Source of the DNA: Anisakis pegreffii
Lineage: Eukaryota > Nematoda > Chromadorea > Rhabditida > Anisakidae
DNA length: 64,000 nt
Reading direction: 5' to 3'
NCBI GenBank assembly: GCA_035041965.1
Contig: JAPYMA010000328.1
Coordinates: 328,663-392,662, forward strand
Part shown: positions 49,401 to 60,542 of the stretch, in pieces
Numbering within the stretch: the first letter of the stretch is position 1
Layout: each line of letters opens with the position of its first letter
Notes under the pieces: model-generated
The model's database searches: none
The model's input: only the letters and a program-made list of their open reading frames with translations
What the model was told of the DNA's origin: nothing
Position numbers and translations under genes: made by a program

Positions 49401-49757
49401 TTTCAAAAAATCTTGATGTGTACTTGCTCTGCGGAGGGGTTTTCTTCACTGGAAACATTCAGTAAAGTTATTAGTTCGAAATCTTGCAGCGAATTGAATA
49501 TTCTTCACTTTTTTCCACATATTTTCTATAAGAATGCTCATGATACTTGCTCTCGTTTCAGTGCCTATGCACGCGAGAGTGAGTTTTTGCAGGTCAAGCA
49601 TAGCTCAAATGCCCTAATTCTAATAAATTCAGTGTCATCACAATACTACCAACTCTTTCTCATTCTTAACAGCTATCGTGCATTATCTCTGCCAAACAAA
49701 TGGTAGTAATGAAATCATTCCTTCTCAAGAAAAGATGAAAGAATAATGGACTTATAG
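46438..49757. other. Stretch without recognised exons upstream of the metalloproteinase
   Basis: The prodomain of the metalloproteinase, with its PRCGxPD cysteine-switch motif, should lie here. I could not find it in any frame of the plus strand. A C-run lies near 47804-47813. Confidence 0.35.
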
Positions 49758-52700
49758 AATTTGGTACGCTTCCGGGTAAAACGCTTCATTATGGTGTGGT
49801 CAAATACCCGCGTGATGATTTACACAGGAATATATCTGAAAACGATTTAAACGGTTATGTCGATGAAGCATTACAAGCAGCTGTCAAGGTTGTTATTTCC
49901 TTCATTCATGTCAGGTGATACTGCTTTGGAATCTAATCTCGTTGCTGATTCCGCAGGGCGTCTTCAATTTTAGGATTTCTAAGTTGTTGTTAAGAAATGA
50001 GATTCCAACAGTATTCAGTTTAGAGCTTTTTTGGCCACTATGGTAGGAAATCATTTTAGCTGTGGGACGATGCAATTGAAGCGAAATTTGTGGAACGAAA
50101 GGGCAAAGGCCCGGATATACAGATCTCATTTTCAACGTTCTATCACGGCGACGAATTCCCATTTGATGGTATGGGCAATGAGATAGCTCACGCGTTCTAC
50201 CCGAATGACGTTTTGCGTCACGGGCAAATTCATATCGATGATAATGAGCCTTGGTAAGTACCGAAGCAGAAACCACTCATGCTTTATCGTTTCCTACATC
50301 ACTGGATTGCGCTGATACAAATGTTCTTGTGGGACCTCGCATTTCTGAAACTATACGAACGTTTGGAATCTGGTGTTGAACTGGTTTCAAAAACAACACA
50401 GGAATTTTCATTGCTATGCGAAGAAGACAGTTGTATTTTATTCCAATTTCTATTGCAGGGGACCAAGCGGTCGAAATTTGAAATGGGTGCTAGCACATGA
50501 AATTGGTCATTCGTTGGGACTGCCACATACACTTGAGCAGTCCATCATGATGCCTTACTACGGTGGTTACGAAGCAGCCGAGCCGCATCTATCCGCTTAC
50601 GATATCGATGTGATCCAAAAGTTATACGGTAAGTTGCATCTGCTAGTGACAGGTTGTTTTGCGCAGGAAATATGATTCATATTTAAAGTTAAAACAGTTC
50701 TAGTAATTGCATTTCTCTCATGTCTTCATCAATTATGAAAATCATATTTGGGTTTTCATTCAGAACGGATACCCCTCTTCTGACCAGCGCACAGAATTGA
50801 ATCGAATTTTTTTGTTCATCGAAAACCGGTAAAAACCAGTTCTATTAATCGCAATCATGTTGCATGTCATGAAGATTTATTCGATAACATGAGTTTGACT
50901 AGCTCTAAAAATTCATCACTTGCCATTCGTTTGAGAATGACTGATAATGTCTTTCTGTCATCAAAATATTTCATTAGTCAATTCTCAAGAATAAGAATAG
51001 GGCATTTTCTTCACAAAATTCATCGGTAATTTTTGATGAGCTGATAATTGCTTTATTGGATAATTCTCACCCCTGGGCGTATTGATCATATGGCATTCAC
51101 GGGTATTGATGACTTGATCAGCTCTCAATCAAATCCTGAATAATGGTTGCTCTGCGCCATGTGCTATGGTGTAAACTGATGATGTCATGCAAATTTTTAA
51201 ACAAACAGCAATTCATGTCAGTTGTACAGGAATATTTCCTTAACAAAAGTGTCAATCGAGATTGGAGAATCTGCAGAGCCTAATGTTAGTTTAGGTGACC
51301 AGTTTTCATCACTAGTGAAACTTTTGAAATGAGCGCGGTAGTTTAATGTATGTGACAAGTGACAAGACATCAAAATTATTCTGCTGTGAATGGGTAGCAC
51401 GTATATTTTAGTATTCACAGTCGTCCACTGCTTTACAACGTCCTGAACCATATGACAATATCTAGGTGAACAGCCCTTAAGTGACAGGTTTTCTATCAAA
51501 GAGTGCATGCGTCAAGATAGTCAAAATCCTGTTTCATTAGAACATCACGTAATATTACACCGCTGCCAGCGACTCCTGATCATGGAAGTGCCCTCAGCGT
51601 GAGGATCGTACGAATAATTGTAATTGACAGCGCATGCTCACAATTCCCTATAGCGTCTCAAATTCAATTGAGCGACATCATGAAGAGGTAACTTACAGGT
51701 AAAAAGAAACAACTGAATCCAGACACTTTGCTGGCAGAAGCGGAATCTACCGTGAATCCTCAGTTTGAAGTACCTTCACTGTGCAATGGGAAACGTTTTG
51801 ATACAATTTTTGCATTGCCCAACAATACAATTGTCATATTCAAAGGTATTGTTGAATGATTATTATATCGTTGTTGATCCAGTCATAGTTGATTCACGCA
51901 TTGATTCAGTCATGCATCCATCTCTGTGGGAAATGTTTCGGAATAGTTCACAAACAGAATCTCTTAGGTTTGGCACATACGATTCTCACGATCTTCTATG
52001 GATTTCAGAGCAAATATCATTGAAGTGCATGTCAAAAATCTCATATGTTCTTAACGGATTCTCCATCATCGAAAAAAGGGACTTGTGAATCCAACAGAGA
52101 GGCATTCATGAACTAAATCATTTTAGGTGATCATTTTTGGATGTTGGACGACATTGCGAACGACACATTGACGGGTCCGTTTCAAATCATAAATTATTTT
52201 GGTGATATTCAAGTTCCAATTGAGGCTGCGTTCACTGATCATCTTGACTGGACCTGGCTGATCAAGGTGAGTATTTCACTGACCCTCATGATTCATTTCC
52301 ACAAGCAATATTGTGAGGATGGTTGAACAAATGAAATTGTTGCACCAGATTTATTTGAAACCATCCAACATTGGAACCAATTTTAGGGTGATCTCGCATG
52401 GCGAGTTGACGCATCAGGAGATCAACTACGGCTCTTTGCAGGAGAGGAAATTCATGAGACAAAACCGTTTTCGAACTATGAGTTCAATTCAGTTGATGCA
52501 GTTCTACCGATCTTCAACGATAAGCAATTTGCGCTACCAATCTTCTATTTTTTGGGTTAGATTCCCAGTGCATTGCACTGATTCGTTTATTGGTGATTGA
52601 GATGAAACTCGAGATGAAACTGTCTCACTCATTTTCGTCCAATAATGTTCATGTTCAGTCGATGATAGCAAGTTATTCGTCGTGATCAGCGTTTATTTTC

Positions 52701-53945
52701 GTTCTTTTCGGTAAAAAGAAATTCGATCCTTTCTCTTTCATCGACCATCCGTTCTTGGCTCTTTAACTTTTTGGAAATTCCGCTCTTTTTCTTTCATAAG
52801 TTGAAATGTTTTTCAATCGTTCCGTTTCATTACGTTTCATACGAAGAAGGATTTTTTCGGTTCTATTTCGTTCCGTTCCAGTGTAGAATGAATTTTTAAA
52901 AGTCAGATCAATACAACTATGGCTTGTATCGTTACTTTCGAATGGCGCAAAGATTGGAGTAGCGTCGTTTTAGAGCTTGGTAAAAGCATTTATTGCGTGA
53001 TAAAAATGATTAATATAATTTATCAGAGATCAACACGTACCTAAAACCGAATTCATACTGCACAGAACACCGTTCTGCGTATTTCTAGGCAGTTTTTTCT
53101 TCTATCGTTCAGTTCATTCACTGAGGTCATTCATTACATTCTAGCAGTTTCAAATCATCCATTCGTCCCGTTCTCTCTAAAAATGGAATGGGACGGAACG
53201 AAAAAGAGCGAAACAAATTAAAATGGAAGAAAAAGCTGACACCGGTCGTGACTTTATTGTAGGACCGAAGTATTGGTACGATACGAACGCGGATGGTGAT
53301 GCAAATGGTGCGGGATACTATCGACAGGTTCAGGAAATCGATTCTCGGTTGAAGTTTGTTGACGACGCAATTTCGATTCCATCCGGTGATTTCATTATTT
53401 CCGATGGTTTGTATTGGAAAGTGAATCGATTGCGCAACTTCTTAAAGGTTTGTTGCAAAATAGCGATGAATTTTGCTGTGAATGAAGAAATTTGTTGTGC
53501 GGTCACTTACGAAACACTTCAAGATGTTCATAATGCTGTTGAAAAAACAATTCACCCATCTTAAATTACCTGGATTGGTAATCCAGGTAATTTAAGATAA
53601 TTTATGGTTATCACCCATCTTAAATATAGATTGTTAATTGAATCGAACATTAAAATGCCTCATCAAGAGTGTATTTTTTAAAAATATTACTCTGTCTCGC
53701 TCCCAACGTTACATTTCGTCATGCTCTTTCAACACATTTACCAATGTCCATCAATGATGAAACCATCTTTTTTTTTTCGATTATCATGCTATTCACTGAG
53801 GCATGGTTATTCGCGGTCATTTCGTTCTATCTAAACAAGTATGAACTATGACTACAGTCGATTTCTCCATTAATTTACTATTGTTCAGGCTGAAAAAGAC
53901 TATCCGCGATCTGTATCAGAAGACTGGTTTGGATGCAGCAGGTAG
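49758..53945 (+). CDS. MMP: Matrix metalloproteinase: catalytic and hemopexin domains (5'-partial)
   Basis: An extracellular zinc endopeptidase of the matrixin family (M10A). Eight exons with closing phases: 49758-49888, 50060-50253, 50459-50628, 51699-51845, 52127-52266, 52387-52555, 53236-53447, 53889-53945, about 407 residues. The catalytic part starts GTLPGKTLHYGVVKYPRDDL, has the structural metal-site strand FYHGDEFPFDG and HGQIHIDDNEPW, the zinc helix HEIGHSLGLPH and the Met-turn QSIMMPYYGGY, and ends AYDIDVIQKLYG. A linker leads to a hemopexin-like domain from CNGKRFDTIFALPNNT to EDWFGCSR, whose first and last cysteines fit the usual disulfide; blades begin at FDTIFAL, EAAFTD, VDAVLPIF and VDDAISI. 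No C-terminal membrane helix or GPI signal is seen, so a secreted form is likely. The prodomain and the signal peptide are not in the modelled part. Confidence 0.88.
52600..53235. repeat. Low-complexity CGTTCC/CTTTCT-rich intron segment
   Basis: This metalloproteinase intron is rich in variants of TTCGTTCCGTTCC, with reverse-complement GGAATGGGACGGAACG near its right end. A similar composition occurs at about 33960-34030. Probably expanded simple sequence or an old foldback element. Confidence 0.4.
53567..53610 (-). mobile_element. SINE-like retroposon, copy D (44-bp remnant with full target duplication)
   Basis: Only the shared end TACCTGGATTGGTAATCC and 26 further bases are present, yet it is flanked by the perfect 15-bp direct repeat TCACCCATCTTAAAT (53552-53566 and 53611-53625). 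The insert forms a palindrome with the left flank (TTAAATTACCTGGAT / ATCCAGGTAATTTAA). This is an extremely 5'-truncated copy, in a metalloproteinase intron. Confidence 0.7.
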
Positions 53946-56900
53946 CGAAGTGCATTTTTACTTTTTACAAGACGATTACTTTTGCATTTGCAAGTTTTTG
54001 ACGGGTTAATGTAGTATTCATTCAAGTACAATTTTTTTGACGTCCTTGACATTGCTGTTATTGTATAATAGTTAACGAGTATTTGAGTACATTTGCTTAG
54101 ATTATAGTGTTGACAGCGCCGATGTTTTGCATTCAGACTCTTCATTCGAGTGACTTGATGTTTGCAGAACCTCGTTTAGGAACTGCGACATTATGAGTCA
54201 TGTAACCAAAGGTAACAAACACTCAAAAGTGAAGATGACTAGTAGCAAATACTGATGCCACACAAAGCAAAATATGATAGAAAAACATCATAAAGGGAGT
54301 TGATCCACTATAAATCACTTCTTATTCAACGAGCTTCGTCAGCTCAATAGGAATTCCCATGTCGAATTCTACTAAATTTTAAATGTCCCTATGACCAATA
54401 CGAGATACCCTAACCTCCTTATAAGGCGAGGCATCGGCTGCCGAAAGATGATCGCAATTAACTTTCATGTCTTCTTTGTTGGTTCAGTTGTTCGTTTTGA
54501 TTACTTATTTATCGAGTGTGATTATTTCGTTATTGAAATAAATTACTTCAGTGTATCGTTTTTCGAATGAACCATCTTGCAATGGCTGAAGAAACGATTT
54601 CCGGATGTTATCTCCTTCCGAAGAGTGTAACCTCTGTCTGTAAGCCAATTCATAAGGATCACTTCCCATCCAAATCAAAGCAAATGTTTTGTGAAAAAGA
54701 ATGTAATCGATAAAATATCATTGCTTCTGTATTTCAAAATCATTTTCATGGGCACACCTAAGAGCACAGCTTGTCCTTCCCCACATATAATGATCCTTCC
54801 ATAGCTGCTTGTCTGCATGCTATGACCGACCGGCCTCATTTGCATAATATTGTTTAAAGCCACAAAAACCAGCGTTGTTAGCACATAGGAGCCATAATAA
54901 TTTGAATGAATCATTTATTCAAATTTTCACTTTTGTATCGCAGACACTGACTGCTTTCAGTGTCGAATCGTACCAAAACCGGTTATCGATTTGGTTCTCT
55001 AATAATTGATTTAGCTAAAATCACTCATTGATGATGACTGTTCGCAAACAAATCCGACATTTACGTGTGCATGTCATCGCCGTCATTCACTTTTCAATTG
55101 TTTAGTATTCATTCGAACATTCACTTGATCATATGCAATACGTGGATATACTCAACTGTTTATGTCGCAGCGATTGATTTCTGTATTTGAGATGGAGTAA
55201 AGTTTCTCCAGTAAATTTTGTTTGTTGACTATTCATTCAACCTCCATTGCTTACCTCTCAAAAGATCTACCCTCATCCACTTTCTTGTTACTATGTGTTT
55301 TTGAAGTTTGTATGAGCAATCAAATTCGAGTGAACATTCAACTGATTGTGACGGAACAGTAGTTTCGTGTGAAGTGCGCAGATGACGGTTAAATGCGAAT
55401 CCCAAGAGCTCATTCGCAGGAACTTGTGTAAGACGTTACCGGGCGATGGAGCATGTTTTCCACTCATGAACTCCGATCATGATCGGAAAGTTAACTTAGT
55501 TACTAGCCAATCCCTCATGGAGTATTGAAAACTTCTGTCGCGGCTAATTGTTCACACTCTCAAAACCTTTCGTCACGTCCAATATCCTCTAGGCGTTTGC
55601 TGTTCAAAGCGTAAAGCTGGGTCACTCATTCACTTTCGCAGTTTGTCATTGGGACATTTTAGAAGAGTGTTCAGCTGTCAGTTGAGCAAACACAAATGTG
55701 AATGGAGTGATCAAAAATGAAGCATGAAGGTGTGACCCGTACACGACTATTGTCAGTACTTCATTCATTCTTGATGGTTTATTGCTATTTTTCGGATGCA
55801 CATGATACATTTTGATAGTCGCACAATGCATCAACATTCATCAGCCACGTTCATACACGTTGGTCCATCCATCGCTGTACGATTCGAAGTTGCCTATTGA
55901 TTCAAAGTTGCCTGGCGTTTATTACTAGTACGTGGTAAATAGAATTCCTGACATATCCTTCTACTTGCTCTCGATACGAGTAATCTGATGTGACTTTCAT
56001 ATGAAATCAATGGATTTAAAAATATATATAATACAGCATCATGATTGGATTGCCGTTGTAATTTATTCTTGTGTTATTGCAAAGTAAACATCTTTGCGGA
56101 AAATTTGGACTTATTCGTATTCAAAATCACTTTGCAATCGTTTTGATGTATCATTCGTGATTCCCAGCAAAGACTCCCTTATGTTTGCATGAGAGGATGA
56201 GGTTGTAGTGTACTCAATACGGAATAGATGATTGATATCATTACTGTTATCTAGAGGTGGGCAATAGCGCGCTATTCCGCTGTTTTGTTAGTAGCGGAGT
56301 AGCGAAATAGTGCGTTGTTGACCATCTCTGATGTTATCGAGCCTTAGGGCAGGTAATGGTTTTGCTTCTATCCACTCAATCGCTAATGCGATAGAACAGG
56401 AATGTATCGTAAGTTAAAGTTATATAAATGAGTGCGAGCGATTTATGACTTCAGCGCTTTGAAGAGGATGCATTTGGTCAATGCACAATTAAATTTCTGT
56501 ATTGATCTATTTATGCAAACATCGATATATATGTAGCAAAATGTAAGGGAAGCTCGATCGAGTTAAACTGTGCATATAATATAAGGCATTGAAACTGAGA
56601 ACGTTTGAAGTGCTGATTTTGTATTAACACTAGAAGCAGAACAAACCGTTGCGCATTCCGATGTTGACCCTTGAAATGCACCTCATAAATGGTGAGGTGT
56701 GATTCATTAGAAAGGCTGATATTGGCTATTGTTGGGAACTATTTTGACTTCTAGTGTAGAGCACAAGCATATTTGTAAACAGTGAATTCATAAATTGATG
56801 AAGTGGAACGGATATAATCTTTAACGAATGTAATCTGTTGTTTATCAGCATCTAAAAGTGCGACAAGCGATGTCCACCTGCTTCAAAGTTTTCGAAGTTT

Positions 56901-58264
56901 CTGTTTTCGAAAAAAACCTTTTTTCAAACGAAAATATCAGCTGGAAATTGTTCACTTCTTGATTTTCGTCATATCTTGCAATGAACGAAAAAAATTCACA
57001 ACAATACGCTAACGCAAGTGAATTTATTGACACAAAACGTATTCACTGTCTGTACAGGAGTCATATTTCCTGACTGTGAGAGTTGACGAGTGAGCAGGTA
57101 AGTTTTGAGCAGAGAACAATTTCATCGAACTAGATCAAATCATCAGATATCGACAATGAGAACTGCCAATAGCATTGATGTGAGATTTTGTGAAACCGGA
57201 AACCAACAGGAAGTAAATGATGAGGCTGTCATTTGACAGTTGACGATTAGTAGCCAAACGAACTGCTTATTGCAATCTGATCATCTGATCACTGATTTAT
57301 ATGCAATCTGATCAATTTGTATCGCAACGATGAATATGTCCCCAAAATCCGCAGCATAACCGTTGGAAAATTGAATCCTGCTGGAGATTCGATGATGGAA
57401 ATAATATAGAAGAATGATTCAATTGTAAAATGCATCGAATATGCACTAATTGCATCAAACGTGTAGTTTTTTGTAATGGACAATTGTGTGGAAGTGATTA
57501 TTATCAAAGGCGATTTAATGAATTTCACGTGTTTATTTATTTCTTGTTACTAAGGAAACCAATCAATGAACTATTCAAATCAGTATAACCTTTGATTTTT
57601 TGCCTGATTGGAATAATTTCGTGTTGCAGAAAAAAATTAGTTTATTGCGTTCAATTAGAATTTTTTCCTGAACGTTCACTTCGCTTATTTGCCTCTACGT
57701 TCACGCTTATTCAAGTTTGCTAAGTGATTATCGTCCCAAAAATCGTTGTTGAAGTTCATGAAATTAATTGTGCAAAAAGCGATGCGAACTCATTATCATC
57801 AGTATGAGCATGCAATTGAGCCGTATTTCACACGTTAGATGTCAGCTGATAATGAAATTATTGAGCTAATTGAATTCATTAATTTACTCGCTGACTCACT
57901 TCAGTCAACGACCTCATAAAACACAACTTAATAAGCTCATAAATATACAATAACTTGACTCAATTTGATATTTGTCAGTTCTTTGATGCAATCAAGAAAT
58001 TGAATTATTCATCTGATCTTGAGCGAAGAATTCCATTCTGTTGCTTAAAAAGAATGAAATTTTCTAGCATTGCCGGCTAAATGTTAGTGTTTTATTAATA
58101 AATGGGGAAAAATTCAATTGTGTAAAGTTCTGTTAATGTAAAATATGTCTTGTTTGACTAATTGAAAATCATGGTTTTGTGAAAGCCTTTGAAAAACGTT
58201 TGAAAGGAACAGACAAATATTTCAGAAGGAACAGATTGACTTGAACATCTGCGAGTAGGAAGCT
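53946..58264. other. Intergenic, apart from a small hAT-like element
   Basis: No coding exon could be supported on either strand. Open frames are short and lack splice context. The 79-bp element at 56252-56330 is the only clear feature. Confidence 0.4.
56252..56330. mobile_element. 79-bp miniature hAT-like element
   Basis: Ends TAGAGGTGGGCAA and, from the other side, CAGAGATGGTCAA, both fitting (C/T)A(A/G)NG. Flanks CTGTTATC (56244-56251) and ATGTTATC (56331-56338) match at 7 of 8 positions. The interior is almost wholly self-complementary (GCGCTATTCCGCT ... AGCGGAGTAGCGAAATAG). Confidence 0.65.
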
Positions 58265-60542
58265 ATGTCTGGAGTGACAGTTGTGAGTGTGAATGAAGGA
58301 GACGATAGAACGGTTTCAGGGATCAATGGGAGAGGAATCGCAGAGCAGCGTCCAACTCAACTTTCATCATTCCGTCAGCCTGACTCAAAACCACAACGTC
58401 GTAAGCTCATGTCAAGATCTGGATAAGAGACCGAAAGACTTTCACTTAGGGATCTTTTATATTACCAGAAGTGTTAAGAAAAGCAATTCAGTGCGCCAAG
58501 CAAGCTTATCTGGGCGATCACCTATCAACGAGTTGAACTCATTTCAGCAGAAAATGCAAATCAAGTACAGTTTGTCAGAATTTTTAGTAAATCAACTGCA
58601 TATTGTAGAACTACAAAGAGTTTGCAGAGTTTATAACCGCGAATGATGTGCGCAATTTGGTGTCGTCAAATCCGGCTTCAGATCATAATCAGTCAAGGAA
58701 TGAGACACCCAGTCTGACCAATATATTGACGAATCGTGATGGTACAACGAGGCATAATGTTACAGACTTCGAATATTCCGATTCAGACGGCTGTGCCACA
58801 AGTTTCAGTGATCCTCCAATTCAACCGAAATGTTTCTATGTCGGCGTCGTTCCTGGTGAATTATCTCTTCCGCACTCAATTCTTTATTTTATTCCTCCGT
58901 TTATTTCTCAAGTGTTTTTCGCCTATTCTCATGAGATAATCAGCTTCAATTTGAACGAACTGTCGCATATTGCAAGTCAACTCAATTATTGAGTGTGAAA
59001 AATACTCGAATCTAGCTTTGATAGTGAATTAGCAAAAATTGTTACGCGTTACCTTTTGCTGTTCTCGTAAAACATTGTTCTTCTTCATTGTATTGCGTTT
59101 ATTTGGTTGAAGGAGGATAAGTGAGATTGAAACGACGAAAGTATTAACGAGCAAGGTTTTGTTTTGCAGCTTCAATCGGAGGTGCTCTCGCCACCGTTTT
59201 TGTAACGATTGCAATCGCAATTTATCTTTTTATCATCCTTCATGGACGGAGCGGACATAAAGCTGGCCCAACGAGTTTTGGACTTATTGGTACTGTCCTT
59301 CATTTTGAGTCCCTCTGAATTTCTCTTCAGTCAAAATTTTCGAAATTTGAAAGTAATAAAGATTGCCCAATGTTTACGTTTTTCATTGAAGCTGAAATAG
59401 TTTTTACGATGCGTCGATGTGTTCAGTTATTTGATGATCTCGGAAAATTACCTGGATTACCTGGATTGACCAGGCTATTAAACGTTTGTAACGTTGCTGG
59501 CCACAATGCTCGCGTTTCCGTGCACATTGTTTTAGCCTCAATTTACGCCACCCCGCTGTCTAGACGAGCAGGCCAATCGAGCACAACCGAGCGATTAATT
59601 AGTCGCCGTGGATACTTTGCATAATTAAACGCAGTCAAATACCAATTCAATAACTAATCATTACTCTAATAAAATAAATATTCCGCCGATCGCTCACTGC
59701 GATTGTCGAAACAACCACTCGATGTCCAAGTAATAATTAGCAATCTCGGAAAATGATGTTCTCTTAATGTGATTTTTCCGAAAATGACTTTGTCTTTGCC
59801 CAAAAACTCTGCGATTGCAGTTAATTCGATCTTTGAGATTTATGTGGTAAACTCTTCCGTGATCAATCTATAATTATTCCGAAGCACCCAAGCGATCGTC
59901 AAGCAGTACTCAATTGTCGATTCATGAAATGTGTAATTGCAGGTACTCTGCTAGCCGTTTGCACTCTTGCAATATTGTTTGCGATATCGTTCATATATGG
60001 TGCTATCAAAGGACGCAAACGATGGTTGTGGCCGTTGATGTTTCTGTCGATATGTCTTTGTGTTGCATCAGTCGGCACATTCGCCGCGGTCATCATCACC
60101 TCTGCCGATGATATCAGTGAAACCATCCAAAACGCTACAGAACATCAAACTCTTATCATCGTTAACATTGTTGTCTTCAGGTTCATACTCTTCTCTAGCT
60201 AGCAGTTTTCTTTTCGTAAAGATAAAATGTATCTTTCAACAGATAGCAATGTTTTCCTCTCCTGTTTAATTTGCATTTTTTGCTGACAATGAGCTATAGT
60301 CTGAAGCACACATGCAGATCGTCATTATGAGCTTTTTAATGATACAGTTCACCAGTTCAGGGAATCAAACTTGAGCCGTTGAATTGCTGAGTTTATGTTG
60401 ATTCTAGTAAAAGTTCAGAAGATGAATAATTACCTGACAATATTTCAGGGTTGCCTTTGTTATATTCATCGTTCTGCAAATACTCCTATTCATCTGCTAT
60501 ATTCGATGCTACAGATACATTGTAAAACTTTACGACTATTGA
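58265..60542 (+). CDS. Four-pass membrane protein with hydrophilic N-terminus
   Basis: Five exons, 58265-58400, 58628-58855, 59170-59289, 59943-60180, 60449-60542, join in phase to 271 residues ending TGA. The first ~120 residues are polar, Ser/Asn/Asp-rich, with no signal peptide, ending CFYVGVVP. Four hydrophobic helices follow: SIGGALATVFVTIAIAIYLF, LIGTLLAVCTLAILFAISF, WPLMFLSICLCVASVGTF and VAFVIFIVLQILLFICYI. A basic loop (KGRKRW) lies between helices 2 and 3 and a polar loop (SADDISETIQNATEHQ, one NxT site) between 3 and 4. The arrangement is like LAPTM4-type or nematode-specific tetraspan families, but I cannot name it. The join between exons 1 and 2 is the weakest. An intron contains retroposon copy C. 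A protein of similar layout begins at 62767. Confidence 0.65.
59449..59742 (-). mobile_element. SINE-like retroposon, copy C
   Basis: A 294-bp element with the same ends and core as copy B, in an intron of the four-pass membrane protein gene. It is flanked by the perfect 12-bp direct repeat ATCTCGGAAAAT (59437-59448 and 59743-59754). The shared TACCTGGATTACCTGGATT end is directly next to the left repeat, as in the other copies. Confidence 0.8.
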
